This document shows positions 1 to 7,552 of a stretch of 39,864 nucleotides of DNA, piece by piece. The position numbers were made by a program, and so were the translations under genes. Below the pieces are notes generated by a model. It was given only the letters and a program-made list of their open reading frames with translations. It made no database searches and was not told where the DNA came from. The stretch is from Paraburkholderia solitsugae (lineage in GTDB: Bacteria; Pseudomonadota; Gammaproteobacteria; Burkholderiales; Burkholderiaceae), in the NCBI RefSeq assembly GCF_013177695.1, contig NZ_WOEY01000060.1:1-39864 (forward strand), read 5' to 3'. Within the stretch, counting starts at the first letter, position 1; the number at the start of each line of letters is the position of its first letter.

Positions 1-54
1 CTCCAACTGTTTGCGCTGTGCTTCGCTCAGCTCAACTTTCGCCGCGATTCTCAT
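1..54 (-). CDS. IS630-family transposase, N-terminal fragment (runs off the left edge)
   Basis: The minus strand from 54 down to the window edge reads MRIAAKVELSEAQRKQLE, which resembles the N-terminus of IS630-family transposases (DDE enzymes that insert at TA dinucleotides). A GGAG Shine-Dalgarno lies a few bases upstream (60-63), so this is a genuine start codon. Only 18 codons are visible, so the HTH and DDE domains cannot be checked and the element may be intact or broken outside the window. The family call rests on recall of the N-terminal motif and is moderately sure. Confidence 0.65.
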   Translation of the reverse strand, partial: MRIAAKVELSEAQRKQLE

Positions 55-63
55 GAGTTCTCC

Positions 64-79
64 CTCCATGTACATGGAG
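64..79. repeat. Perfect 16-bp palindrome upstream of the transposase start
   Basis: CTCCATGTACATGGAG is identical to its reverse complement. On the minus strand it sits directly upstream of the transposase Shine-Dalgarno. It could be an operator or an mRNA hairpin limiting transposase translation. The function is inferred from position only. Confidence 0.6.
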
Positions 80-123
80 ACTCACAAATCGCGATTAAGT
101 TGCATTATTTGTGACGCATCACA

Positions 124-1278
124 CTAGCGCCTCAACTTCCTGAACAACTTGCGAATCTCGGCAGCGAGCAAGTCAGGCTTTTCCATCGCAGCGAAATGAC
201 CACCGCTCGGCATGTCGGTCCATTGCACGACGTTGAAGGTCCGTTCGAGCCACGTGCGTGGCGGATGATTGATCTCGTTGGGAAAATGGGCGAATCCCAC
301 CGGCTGCGCGACACGTTGCCCCTCGACGAAGCGCATCGGCTGCAGCCGGTTTTCCCAATACATCTGCATCGACGTGCCAATACTCTGCGTGTACCAGTAG
401 AGCGAAATGTTGGTGAGCAACTCGTCTTTCGAAAACACCCGCCCGATGTCGCCGTCGCAATCGCTCCATGCGCGAAACTTCTCGCCGATCCATGCAGCGA
501 GTCCTACCGGCGAATCGTTCAACGAAGCCGCCAGCGTCTGCGGTTTCGTGCTGTGCATATGGGCATAGCCGCCTTCGAGCGCGGCCCACTCGTTTTTCTC
601 CCGCAGATAGGTTTCCTCCGCGGGCGTGAGCGGTGTCTGCGCGGCGCCGCTTGCGGGCTCGTATGAGCTGGGCAAGAAGTTGAGATGAATGCCATCGACA
701 CGCTCGGGATGCCGTGCCGCGAGCGCGATCGAAACCCCGGCGCCCAGATCGCCGCCTTGGGCACCAAAGCGTTCATAACCGAGGCCACGCATCAGGGAAG
801 CCCACAAGTCCGCCACCTGAAATGCGGACATACCGGGCTCGACGGGAGCCTGCGAGAACGCGAAGCCGGGGAGCGATGGAACGACGACGTCGAACGCATC
901 GGCCGGATCGCAACCGAATGCGGCCGGGTCGCATAACCGGTCGAGCAGTGCGTGGAACTCGAAAAAAGACCCTGGCCAGCCATGCGTGACCACGAGCGGA
1001 TAAGTCGCTGGACCGACGCTGCGCCGATGCACGAAATGCACGCGCTGACCCTCGACCTCGGCGAGAAATTGCGGCTGCAGATTCAACCGGCGCTCGGCCT
1101 CGCGCCAATCGAAACGCTCGGCCCAGTACTGGGCGAGTTCGCGCAGCCAGACGGGATCGGCACCCTGCTGCCAGGCTGGCGACGGCGTTGCCGGTGCCCA
1201 GCGTGTCGCGCGAATACGCCGGCGAAGATCGTCTATGTCAGCGTCCGGCACAGCAATCTGAAACGGCTCGATCTGCAT
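124..1278 (-). CDS. Epoxide hydrolase (alpha/beta-hydrolase fold, with epoxide hydrolase N-terminal domain)
   Basis: A 384-residue protein of typical length for this family. The N-terminal ~110 residues match the epoxide hydrolase N-terminal (EHN) domain. They are followed by the oxyanion-hole motif HGWPGS (99-104), the nucleophile elbow GGDLG with the likely catalytic Asp177, and a C-terminal catalytic His361 in GGHFAAMEKPD. Such enzymes open epoxides to diols in the cytosol through an alkyl-enzyme ester; the substrate here cannot be deduced. The ATG at 1278 has only a weak Shine-Dalgarno. The gene is monocistronic, diverges from surE, and its stop codon lies right at the presumed end of the IS630 element. 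The C-terminus looks complete. Confidence 0.9.
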   Translation of the reverse strand: MQIEPFQIAVPDADIDDLRRRIRATRWAPATPSPAWQQGADPVWLRELAQYWAERFDWREAERRLNLQPQFLAEVEGQRVHFVHRRSVGPATYPLVVTHGWPGSFFEFHALLDRLCDPAAFGCDPADAFDVVVPSLPGFAFSQAPVEPGMSAFQVADLWASLMRGLGYERFGAQGGDLGAGVSIALAARHPERVDGIHLNFLPSSYEPASGAAQTPLTPAEETYLREKNEWAALEGGYAHMHSTKPQTLAASLNDSPVGLAAWIGEKFRAWSDCDGDIGRVFSKDELLTNISLYWYTQSIGTSMQMYWENRLQPMRFVEGQRVAQPVGFAHFPNEINHPPRTWLERTFNVVQWTDMPSGGHFAAMEKPDLLAAEIRKLFRKLRR

Positions 1279-1317
1279 GTCAGTTCATCCGGCACAAGAG
1301 TGTGGGGATGACGGGCA

Positions 1318-1333
1318 CTATCGGATTCGATAG
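1318..1333. promoter_or_regulatory. Inverted repeat upstream of the epoxide hydrolase gene, possible operator
   Basis: CTATCG-GATT-CGATAG is a perfect 6-bp inverted repeat with a 4-bp spacer, 40 bp upstream of the epoxide hydrolase start and inside the divergent intergenic region with surE. The position suits a repressor site for the hydrolase, but no regulator gene is adjacent. The functional assignment is inference. Confidence 0.3.
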
Positions 1334-1568
1334 CGCTGGTCACGGCAATTCAGCGGGGCTCATGCACGAAGCGGGTATCGCGCGCACGAAGCAATCTGCA
1401 TGGTACACAATGCGCGCATTTCAGGTCAGCGAAGAAATGGGCGCATTCGCCGGTCTCGCCATGAGACTGAACGGCATATTCACCGCGCCCGCCATCCGCT
1501 TCGCAACACGCCCTTCTCAATAGCCGGATAATGAGACTTCCCTTACTCATTGAGAGGAGCTTGCTGCG

Positions 1569-2348
1569 ATGTCTGCCTATGAATCCAAAGTGCCGCGGGT
1601 ATTGTTGACGAACGACGACGGTATCGACGCGCCCGGCCTCGCCGTACTCGAAGCGGTTGCCGCCGAGCTCGCACACGAAGTCTGGGTGGTCGCGCCTGAG
1701 CATGATCAGAGCGGCACATCGCATTCGATCAGCCTGCATTCGCCGCTGCGTGTCAGCCGCCAGGGCGAGCGGCGTTTTGGCGTAGTGGGCACGCCGGGCG
1801 ATTGTGTCGTGATGGGTGTGCGGCATCTGATGCGCGACGCGCCGCCTACGCTGATTCTTTCCGGCGTTAACCGTGGCGGCAATCTTGGCGTGGAAACGAT
1901 GTTCTCGGGCACGGTCGGCGCCGCGATGACGGGCCTGTTGCTAGGACTGCCGTCGTTCGCGTTGAGCCAGACCTTCAGCGACCGCAACAAGGTGCGCTGG
2001 GACACCGCCCGTGCACTCGCGCCCGGCGTGATTCGCCAATTGCTCGCGATCGAGCACCATGCACCCACCTGCCTGAACATCAATTTCCCCGACGTCGACG
2101 CGGCCTCGGCCGGTCCGCTCACACCGAGCAAGCAAGGCGTCGGACTTGTTGAAGATATCGAGGTGCTGCCGCAAGTCGATCCGCGCGGCATCGACTATCA
2201 CTGGTTGCGGTTTCAACGCGGCACGCGCGCGAACGACCCCGATAGCGAAACAGCCGTGGTGGCATCGGGACGCGTGTCGGTTACGCCGCTTGCGTTCGAT
2301 CGCACGGACGAACCCACTTTCGCGCGGCTTGCTGCATCGTTGCGCTAA
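1569..2348 (+). CDS. surE: 5'/3'-nucleotidase SurE
   Basis: SurE is a cytosolic metal-dependent phosphatase that removes phosphate from nucleoside 5'- and 3'-monophosphates and is linked to stationary-phase survival. The 259-residue protein shows the family signature LLTNDDGIDAPG with metal-binding Asp16 and Asp17, the APEHDQSG segment containing metal-ligand Ser48, and SGVNRGGN with Asn101. GAGAGGAG at 1552-1559 provides the ribosome site. In many proteobacteria surE lies next to pcm, nlpD and rpoS, but here it stands alone between the epoxide hydrolase and a DUF4148 protein. It may therefore be a second copy; the rest of the genome is not visible. Confidence 0.95.
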   Translation: MSAYESKVPRVLLTNDDGIDAPGLAVLEAVAAELAHEVWVVAPEHDQSGTSHSISLHSPLRVSRQGERRFGVVGTPGDCVVMGVRHLMRDAPPTLILSGVNRGGNLGVETMFSGTVGAAMTGLLLGLPSFALSQTFSDRNKVRWDTARALAPGVIRQLLAIEHHAPTCLNINFPDVDAASAGPLTPSKQGVGLVEDIEVLPQVDPRGIDYHWLRFQRGTRANDPDSETAVVASGRVSVTPLAFDRTDEPTFARLAASLR

Positions 2349-2366
2349 CCACCGGTCTGCGCAGTT

Positions 2367-3314
2367 TCAATGCCGCAACGCCCCGGTCAGGCTCGGTGCG
2401 CCGCCAGGTCCGGCCGGGTCCGGATTGCCGAACGCGGGAAGGGTGCCATCGGCTCGGGCGCGGGCGATTTCCGCGCGTACCTCTGCGCGTGTTTTTGGCC
2501 CGCCGTCCGATTTCAATAGCGTGCTGCCGGTGGAGGGCGCGAGTTGAGCGGCCGATTGCACGGGTGCAGCTTGCGCGGTCGACTCGGCGTGCGGGTCTGG
2601 CGGCGGCGCTGATGTTGCCTGCGTCGGCGGTGACGCAACAGGCGCGCTGGCTACGTTCGTGACCACCCTCACCTGAGTCGAAACAGGCGACGACGAGCTT
2701 GAAACAGCAGGTGCGCCAGTGCTGCTCGTTCTGCCGCTCGTTGTGCCAGCCGCGCTAACGGCTACTACGGTTTCCGGAACATACCGGGTCTTCGCGTAAC
2801 TGGATGCACGGTTCGAGTGTTCGTGCGTCGCGAAGTGGATTTTATGAGAGCGGCCTGTTTTCCCGGAAGACGGCGACGAAGATCGCGCCGATTTCGCCCC
2901 TGGCTGCGTCGGTTTCTCCACACGCACTGCGGCCAGCGCGTGCTGCGCCTGCTCCTCGCGCGCCGCGATTTCTTTTTGCAGCGCAAGAATCTGATCGTCG
3001 TCCCGGTGTGCTGACCGCACTACATCCAGTTGCGCTTGCGCGGCAACAAGATCGTTGCGCTGCAGACTATTGCGCGCAGCCTGGAGGTCCCCGGCAATGG
3101 CCGCAGCTGAATCGCTGCGTGCAACGACCGGTCCGGACTTCACCGAACCGGTCACCATGTCGCCGCGCGTGTAATGAGCCGACGCGCTGTCGCGCTCCAG
3201 CCCGAGTTCGTCCGTCGACAGCCAGTTTTTGTTCGACTGCGAGAAATAAGCCGCGATCGCAACCGCGCCGACAAAGAGGCTTGTGAGAACGATCTTCCCG
3301 GGTTCGCTAACCAT
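2367..3314 (-). CDS. Membrane-anchored Ser/Thr/Pro-rich protein with C-terminal DUF4148-like segment
   Basis: A 315-residue protein of unknown function. Residues about 7-25 form one hydrophobic helix (signal anchor), so the rest is probably periplasmic. Residues about 70-125 look helical and charged. The middle (about 130-270) is low-complexity, rich in Ser, Ala, Pro and Thr. The last ~40 residues (KTRAEVRAEIARARADG and on) resemble DUF4148, a short domain common in Burkholderiaceae exported proteins. The ATG at 3314 has a clear GAGGGAGG ribosome site. It converges on surE with 18 bp between the stops. DUF4148 proteins are usually about 100 residues, so the long membrane-tethered linker is unusual. 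Confidence 0.75.
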   Translation of the reverse strand: MVSEPGKIVLTSLFVGAVAIAAYFSQSNKNWLSTDELGLERDSASAHYTRGDMVTGSVKSGPVVARSDSAAAIAGDLQAARNSLQRNDLVAAQAQLDVVRSAHRDDDQILALQKEIAAREEQAQHALAAVRVEKPTQPGAKSARSSSPSSGKTGRSHKIHFATHEHSNRASSYAKTRYVPETVVAVSAAGTTSGRTSSTGAPAVSSSSSPVSTQVRVVTNVASAPVASPPTQATSAPPPDPHAESTAQAAPVQSAAQLAPSTGSTLLKSDGGPKTRAEVRAEIARARADGTLPAFGNPDPAGPGGAPSLTGALRH

Positions 3315-3626
3315 GACGCCTCCCTCTCAAATCGTGGACATCCGCGTTTGCGGTATCGCAAACGTGCTCGAATTCATCAGAGGGTTCGCAGCGATTCAAT
3401 CGATGTCGCCGCAACGACCGCGAGTTCGGGCCGGTACAGTCGTACGAATAAGCGTGCAAGCTGGATGCGTCCTATCTACTATTTATAGTCGCCAAACGTC
3501 AATTCGTCCGCTGCGAAGGGCATATTGTCCGAAAACGCCAGCTTGCTGGCCTTGCTTTCCTAGAACGAACGTTTGAACTACGAAGCAATGAGAAGTGAAT
3601 TTGCATTCGGCGAATGCAGCGCACGC
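3315..3626. other. Intergenic region holding the promoter of the DUF4148 gene
   Basis: No convincing reading frame. On the minus strand TTGACG (3497-3502) followed after 18 bp by TAGATA (3473-3478) is a possible, weak promoter for the DUF4148 gene. A palindrome next to the eamA-like stop is listed separately. Confidence 0.3.
3602..3618 (-). terminator. Hairpin just after the EamA-type transporter gene
   Basis: TGCATTCG-G-CGAATGCA is a perfect 17-bp palindrome 8 bp past the stop codon of the transporter gene. On the minus strand it is followed by a moderately T-rich stretch but no long T-run, so it is a weak or factor-assisted terminator candidate. Confidence 0.4.
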
Positions 3627-4526
3627 CTACACGAGCGGCCCCTCGGTCTGCTTGCCACGCACGGCAACCACAATCGAGCTTCCGACAATCAACGCGATGC
3701 CGAACAGCGACAGGCTGCCAATCGTCTCGCCCCACGCGATATAGCCGAATAATGCAGCCCACACGATGCTGGTGTAGTTATACGGCGCGAGCGCACCGGC
3801 GTCGGCCTGTCGAAACGCCATCGTCATCAGCAACTGCCCTGCCGTGGCGAACCCGCCGATCAAGGCCATCACCGCGAGTGCTTCGATCGAAGGCGTGCGC
3901 CATGCGAAAAATAGCGATACGCCGGTGACGATCGTGCCGATCACTGTGAAATACAGCACCGTGGTGCCTGAATCGTCAGTGGCGCGAATCCGCTTGATCT
4001 GAATGATCGATAACGCGCCGAAAAACGCGCTCGAAATCAGCAGGAGCGGACCGAGCCAGTTCGAATGTGACCCGTCTGGGCGCACCACGAAAAGTACGCC
4101 GACGAAACCCACTGCCGCAGCAAGGGCATCGCGCGGCTTGAGGGCTTCCTTCAGAAGCAGCGGTGCGAGAACGATGACCAGCAAGGTCTCCGAATACACG
4201 ATCGCCACCGCTTCGCTGAGCGGCACATAGGGGAGCCCCGCAAAGAACAGTCCTGAAGCGCCGAGCAACGTCAGCGCACGCAAGGTCTGCCCACGCACAT
4301 CCATATGCCTGAGACGCTCGATGAGCGGTTTGCCGCGCAGACACACCGCTACCGCAGGCACCAAGCCGAACAGCATCCGGAAGAACGTCACTTCATTGGC
4401 CGGATAGGCGAGCGCCGCGGATTTCGCCAGGGCGTCGACGAGCGCGAAGCAGAACATGGATACGAGAATCAGCGCAACACTGCGCAGCGGCACGGCCGCG
4501 CTCCGGACAGACGTGATGGGCAGCAT
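3627..4526 (-). CDS. EamA/DMT-family transporter
   Basis: A 299-residue, strongly hydrophobic inner-membrane protein with about ten transmembrane helices arranged as two EamA repeats (roughly residues 15-145 and 160-290). Typical features are a conserved acidic/proline region around SEAVAIVYSETLLVIVLAP and the second-repeat segment APYNYTSIVWAALFGYIAWGE. The drug/metabolite transporter superfamily exports amino acids, nucleosides or other metabolites; the substrate cannot be read from the sequence. The gene is monocistronic, with its promoter in the region shared with the divergent alkB-type gene. The start ATG at 4526 has only a modest ribosome site. Confidence 0.85.
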   Translation of the reverse strand: MLPITSVRSAAVPLRSVALILVSMFCFALVDALAKSAALAYPANEVTFFRMLFGLVPAVAVCLRGKPLIERLRHMDVRGQTLRALTLLGASGLFFAGLPYVPLSEAVAIVYSETLLVIVLAPLLLKEALKPRDALAAAVGFVGVLFVVRPDGSHSNWLGPLLLISSAFFGALSIIQIKRIRATDDSGTTVLYFTVIGTIVTGVSLFFAWRTPSIEALAVMALIGGFATAGQLLMTMAFRQADAGALAPYNYTSIVWAALFGYIAWGETIGSLSLFGIALIVGSSIVVAVRGKQTEGPLV

Positions 4527-4834
4527 GAGTTTTCCTGGGAGCGCGCGACGCAGCGCAGCGCTTTGGTTTCGCCCCTCGATGAAAGGCTGGCGTAATCGGA
4601 AAACGGATTATGCCTGCTGCGCCTCGCGCGATCGACTGCAAAAAACCGTACTCACCCATTCCGCATCGCGCCGGCAGGCGCCCCCGCTCCCCCCGGAGCA
4701 CCCTGCTGGTTGCGGCATGTCAGGTGGATCAAGCAGGCGCCTAGTCAAAACACTGTATAAAAACACAGTACAATGTCTTGCATGAACAGCCCTGCGCTCG
4801 TTGCCGGGCTATCGTTACTCTACGGTTGGAATGT
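4527..4834. other. Divergent intergenic region between the EamA transporter and the AlkB-type gene
   Basis: It contains an imperfect inverted repeat, GGCGTAATC (4589-4597) and GATTATGCC (4606-4614), which could be an operator for the transporter gene. It also contains the LexA box and -10 element of the AlkB-type gene (listed separately). A TTG-initiated extension of the AlkB frame from 4778 exists but would begin inside the promoter and is not accepted. Confidence 0.4.
4753..4768 (+). promoter_or_regulatory. LexA (SOS) box in front of the AlkB-type gene
   Basis: CTGTATAAAAACACAG fits the beta/gammaproteobacterial LexA consensus CTGT-N8-ACAG exactly. It directly abuts TACAAT (4769-4774), a plausible -10 element, so bound LexA would block RNA polymerase. 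Transcription would begin near 4781, about 54 bp before the chosen start codon. That the downstream repair gene is SOS-induced is inference from site quality and position. Confidence 0.8.
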
Positions 4835-5416
4835 ATGGCGCACCAGGAAGGCCTATTCGCACCCGAGCCCGTGCCCCTTATCGATGATAAGGAAGGCGGG
4901 ATTCGTTATCTGCCCGAGTCGATCCCGGCCGTTGCCGCGCAACAGTGGTTCGATCAGGCACTTGAAAATATCGGCTGGATGAGCCAGCAACGCATGATGT
5001 ACGACCGGGAGGTCGCGGTGCCGCGTCTGCTCGCCACCTTCTCCCGCGAATCCGAAGATCTACCTGCGCCGCTGGGTGAAGCATTTGAAGCCGTCCGCTC
5101 GCTGGTCGGCGCGCCGTTTAATCGTGTCGGCCTCAATCTTTATCGCGACGGCAGCGACAGTGTCGCGCTCCACGGCGACAAGACGGAAAAACTGGTGCCG
5201 TCCCAGCCGATTGCCATCGTCTCGCTTGGCGCGCCCCGTCGCATGTCGATCCGGCCAAAGGCGGGTTCCGGCCGGATCGTGCACGTGGAGTTGGAGCCAG
5301 GCAGTTGCATCGTCATGAGCTACGCGTCGCAATTCACGCACGAACACGGTATTCCCAAAGTCGCGGATGTGACCGGGCTGCGTATCAGCCTTGCGTTTCG
5401 CTGCTTTGCCGGCTGA
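4835..5416 (+). CDS. alkB: AlkB-family 2-oxoglutarate/Fe(II) dioxygenase (DNA alkylation repair)
   Basis: The 193-residue protein carries the AlkB fold signature NLYRDGSDSVALHGD. Fe(II) ligands are His113 and Asp115 (HxD) and a distal His, most likely His171 in HGIPK. The 2-oxoglutarate-binding arginine motif is GLRISLAFR (Arg183 and Arg189). AlkB enzymes oxidatively remove methyl groups from N1-methyladenine and N3-methylcytosine in DNA or RNA. The architecture is closer to the ALKBH2/3-like group than to E. coli AlkB, judged from the motifs only. The ATG at 4835 is the first in-frame ATG. Upstream of it only a TTG start inside the promoter is possible. The LexA box suggests SOS control rather than Ada control. 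Confidence 0.85.
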   Translation: MAHQEGLFAPEPVPLIDDKEGGIRYLPESIPAVAAQQWFDQALENIGWMSQQRMMYDREVAVPRLLATFSRESEDLPAPLGEAFEAVRSLVGAPFNRVGLNLYRDGSDSVALHGDKTEKLVPSQPIAIVSLGAPRRMSIRPKAGSGRIVHVELEPGSCIVMSYASQFTHEHGIPKVADVTGLRISLAFRCFAG

Positions 5417-5491
5417 GGCTGCTTCCGCACCCTGATTCCAGGTCCACCGCCCGGTCAACGCCATTTGCCGCGTGACTACGCACAAGCCCAC

Positions 5492-6604
5492 TCAGCGCTT
5501 CGCTTCTTCCATCGTTGGGTAGTCGATATACCCTTCCGCGCCGCCGCCATACATCGTGTTCTTATCCGGCTCGTTCAGCGGCGCTCCAACCTTGAGTCGC
5601 TCGACCAGATCGGGATTGGAAATGAACGGCCGGCCGAACGCGATCAGGTCCGCCCGTTTTGCCTTGAGCGTCTTCTGCGCGAGTTCCATGTCATAGCCGT
5701 TGTTCGCCATGAACAATCCATCGAATGCCTGGCGCAACACCTGCAAATCGAAGCCGCCCGCGACTTCACGCGCGCCGCCCGTGTCGCCTTCGATGACATG
5801 CAGGTAGACGAGCTTGCGCACATTGAGTTGCTTCACCACATAGGTAAAAAGGGGTTCGGGATTGCTGTCGTCGATATCTCCGAAGCTGCTGAGCGGAGAA
5901 ATACGTACGCCGACGCGCTCACCGCCCCAGACGTCCGTCACGGCATCGGCCACTTCCAGCAACAGGCGCGCGCGATTTTCGATCGAGCCGCCATATTGAT
6001 CGGTTCGTTGATTGGTCTTGTCGCGCAGGAACTGGTCGAGCAGGTAGCCGTTTGCCGCGTGGATTTCCACGCCGTCGAAACCGGCGGCCTTCGCGTTTTG
6101 TGCGGCCACACGATACTGCTCGACGAGGCCCGCCATTTCCGAGGTTTCAAGTGCGCGCGGTGTGACGAGCGGCACGAATCCGTCGTTGGTATAGGCCTGG
6201 CCTTCGGGTTTGATCGCCGAGGGCGCGACGGGCAACGCATTACCCGGCTGCAACGACGGATGAGAAATGCGGCCCACGTGCCACAACTGCAGGTAGATAT
6301 GGCCGCTCTTCGCATGCACGGCATCGGTAATGCGTTTCCACGCCTGCACCTGGGCGTCGTCGTAAATACCGGGCGTGAACACATAGCCCTTGCCTTGCGG
6401 CGAAATCTGCGTCGCCTCGGCGATGATGAGACCGGCTGTCGCACGTTGCGCGTAATACTCGACAGCCAGTTCGCTCGGCACATCGGCCTCCTTCGCGCGA
6501 CTGCGTGTCAGCGGCGCCATCACGATGCGATTAGGCAACTGCAGCGGCCCGCGCCTGACCGGTTCGAACAGGTAACTATCGATATGCGAGGATTCGGCAG
6601 ACAT
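5492..6604 (-). CDS. nemA: Old Yellow Enzyme-family alkene reductase (N-ethylmaleimide reductase-like)
   Basis: A 370-residue FMN-dependent TIM-barrel enzyme that reduces activated C=C bonds of electrophiles using NAD(P)H in the cytosol. Visible family hallmarks are the N-terminal NRIVMAPLTRSRA segment, GLIIAEATQIS, LQLWHVGR, the substrate-binding GFDGVEIHAANGYLLDQFL with its HxxN pair, RTDQYGGSIENRARLLLEV, and the C-terminal phosphate-binding AFGRPFISNPDLVERL. The start is set at the ATG at 6604, preceded by AAGGGA; an upstream frame extension to 6634 lacks support. It lies 153 bp downstream of the DJ-1/PfpI gene on the same strand, and the pairing suggests detoxification of reactive carbonyls and electrophiles. 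Confidence 0.9.
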   Translation of the reverse strand: MSAESSHIDSYLFEPVRRGPLQLPNRIVMAPLTRSRAKEADVPSELAVEYYAQRATAGLIIAEATQISPQGKGYVFTPGIYDDAQVQAWKRITDAVHAKSGHIYLQLWHVGRISHPSLQPGNALPVAPSAIKPEGQAYTNDGFVPLVTPRALETSEMAGLVEQYRVAAQNAKAAGFDGVEIHAANGYLLDQFLRDKTNQRTDQYGGSIENRARLLLEVADAVTDVWGGERVGVRISPLSSFGDIDDSNPEPLFTYVVKQLNVRKLVYLHVIEGDTGGAREVAGGFDLQVLRQAFDGLFMANNGYDMELAQKTLKAKRADLIAFGRPFISNPDLVERLKVGAPLNEPDKNTMYGGGAEGYIDYPTMEEAKR

Positions 6605-6757
6605 TAGCGTTCCCTTGAAAAAGATACAACGCATTGAAAAGCGGTTAGATGTTCTTTCGCGCTGGTTGCCATTGCCGCTCTCCTGGTTCCTCAGGGCACG
6701 CCTATGTCACCCTCACACCATCTCACCTTCACATCGCAGTTTCGTTTCACCGGTCTC

Positions 6758-7441
6758 TCACGTCACGCCGAGTTTCGCGAGCAGCGCTTGCGCCGCGGCT
6801 TCCGACGATGCGGGATTCTGCCCCGTGATCAGATTGCCCGCGACCACGACATGCGACTGCCAATCCGGCCCCTTCGAATAGCGGGCACCGTTCTTCTTCA
6901 ACATGTCTTCGACGAGGAAAGGAACGACATCGGTAAGGCCGACTGCCGCTTCTTCGGCATTGGAAAAGCCGGTCACCGGTTTATCGCGGACGAGCGGCGT
7001 TTCGTCCGGCGCCTTCGTATGACGTAGCACGCCGGGTGCATGGCATACCGCGCCGACGGGTTTTCCCGCGGCATAGGTCGCTTCGATCAGGGCAATTGAA
7101 TGCGGGTCTTCGGCGAGATCCCACAGCGGTCCGTGGCCGCCGGGATAGAACACCGCGTCATAGTCCGCGGCCGACACGGTGGAAAGCTTCACGGTACTCG
7201 CCAACGCGGCTTGCGCCTCGGTATCCTTGCTGAATCGCCGGGTCGCGTCGGTCTGCGCATCGGGATCGTCGCTCTTCGGGTCGAGCGGCGGCTGACCACC
7301 TTTGGGCGACGCGAGTGTCACATCGGCGCCGGCATCCTTGAACACGTAATAGGGCGCCGCAAACTCTTCGAGCCAGAAGCCGGTTTTCCGGCCCGTATTG
7401 CCGAGCTGGTCATGGGACGTCAGTACCATCAGAATTTTCAT
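6758..7441 (-). CDS. DJ-1/PfpI-family protein (type 1 glutamine amidotransferase-like, Hsp31-type)
   Basis: A 227-residue cytosolic protein of the DJ-1/ThiJ/PfpI superfamily. The nucleophile elbow GAVCHAPG places the reactive Cys133 next to His134. The N-terminal acidic residues in FWLEEFAAPYYVF and the GGHGPLWDL loop match the Hsp31/glyoxalase III-like clade, whose members convert methylglyoxal to lactate or act as protein deglycases or chaperones. Which activity applies here is not decidable. The ATG has a GAGG ribosome site six bases upstream and overlaps the stop of a 31-codon frame (ATGA), implying translational coupling. The next gene on the strand is the OYE reductase, fitting an electrophile-defence role. 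Confidence 0.88.
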   Translation of the reverse strand: MKILMVLTSHDQLGNTGRKTGFWLEEFAAPYYVFKDAGADVTLASPKGGQPPLDPKSDDPDAQTDATRRFSKDTEAQAALASTVKLSTVSAADYDAVFYPGGHGPLWDLAEDPHSIALIEATYAAGKPVGAVCHAPGVLRHTKAPDETPLVRDKPVTGFSNAEEAAVGLTDVVPFLVEDMLKKNGARYSKGPDWQSHVVVAGNLITGQNPASSEAAAQALLAKLGVT

Positions 7442-7533
7442 GGAAACCTCGCGAGCGGATTCAATTCGCGTTGCACCATGCCATCGAGCGGCGTCGCCGG
7501 CTCACGGTGCAACAAGCCGTAGAGCGGCGTCAT
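7438..7533 (-). CDS. Candidate 31-residue small protein or leader peptide, coupled to the DJ-1/PfpI gene
   Basis: Not a recognised family. The frame starts with ATG at 7533, preceded by GGAG, and ends with a TGA that overlaps the ATG of the DJ-1/PfpI gene. TATACT lies 20 bp upstream of the start. The peptide begins MTPLYGLLHR, continues EPATPLDGMVQR, and closes with ELNPLARFP. It is built from an in-frame 12-residue motif, with consensus E-P-x-T-P-L-x-G-(L/M)-(L/V)-(H/Q)-R, derived from a 36-bp DNA repeat. It could be a regulatory leader, a small protein, or a chance frame. The promoter, ribosome site and 4-bp overlap together favour translation. Confidence 0.5.
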   Translation of the reverse strand: MTPLYGLLHREPATPLDGMVQRELNPLARFP

Positions 7534-7539
7534 CGGCTC
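7468..7539 (-). repeat. Two tandem 36-bp repeats (about 28 of 36 identical)
   Basis: On the minus strand 7539-7504 and 7503-7468 are two units beginning GAGCCG and sharing GACGCCGCTC. A shorter, degenerate third unit follows. The period is a multiple of three and in phase with the candidate small frame, so copy-number change would alter peptide length without shifting frame. Confidence 0.6.
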
Positions 7540-7552
7540 CAGGCGCTCTGGC

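Larger units (their letters stand above)
1..123 (-). mobile_element. Probable end of an IS630-family insertion sequence
   Basis: The transposase start at 54 is followed outward by about 70 bp of non-coding DNA that ends against the stop codon of the epoxide hydrolase gene at 124-126. That tail has the size expected for the terminal region of an IS. It ends in TGTGACGCATCACA (110-123), and a TA dinucleotide, the usual IS630 target, lies at 125-126. The exact boundary is a guess, because the other terminal repeat is outside the window. Confidence 0.4.

Noticed and set aside
110..123. TGTGACGCATCACA as a CRP site
   Set aside because: The TGTGA half-sites are spaced 4 bp instead of the 6 bp of CRP sites, and it more likely belongs to the IS end.
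1350..1826. A 158-codon leftward frame between the epoxide hydrolase and surE
   Set aside because: It overlaps the conserved start of surE, has no ribosome site and no family features.
5465..6607. A 380-codon rightward open frame
   Set aside because: It is the complement of the OYE reductase gene, which has full family motifs; the product of the plus frame has no recognisable domain.
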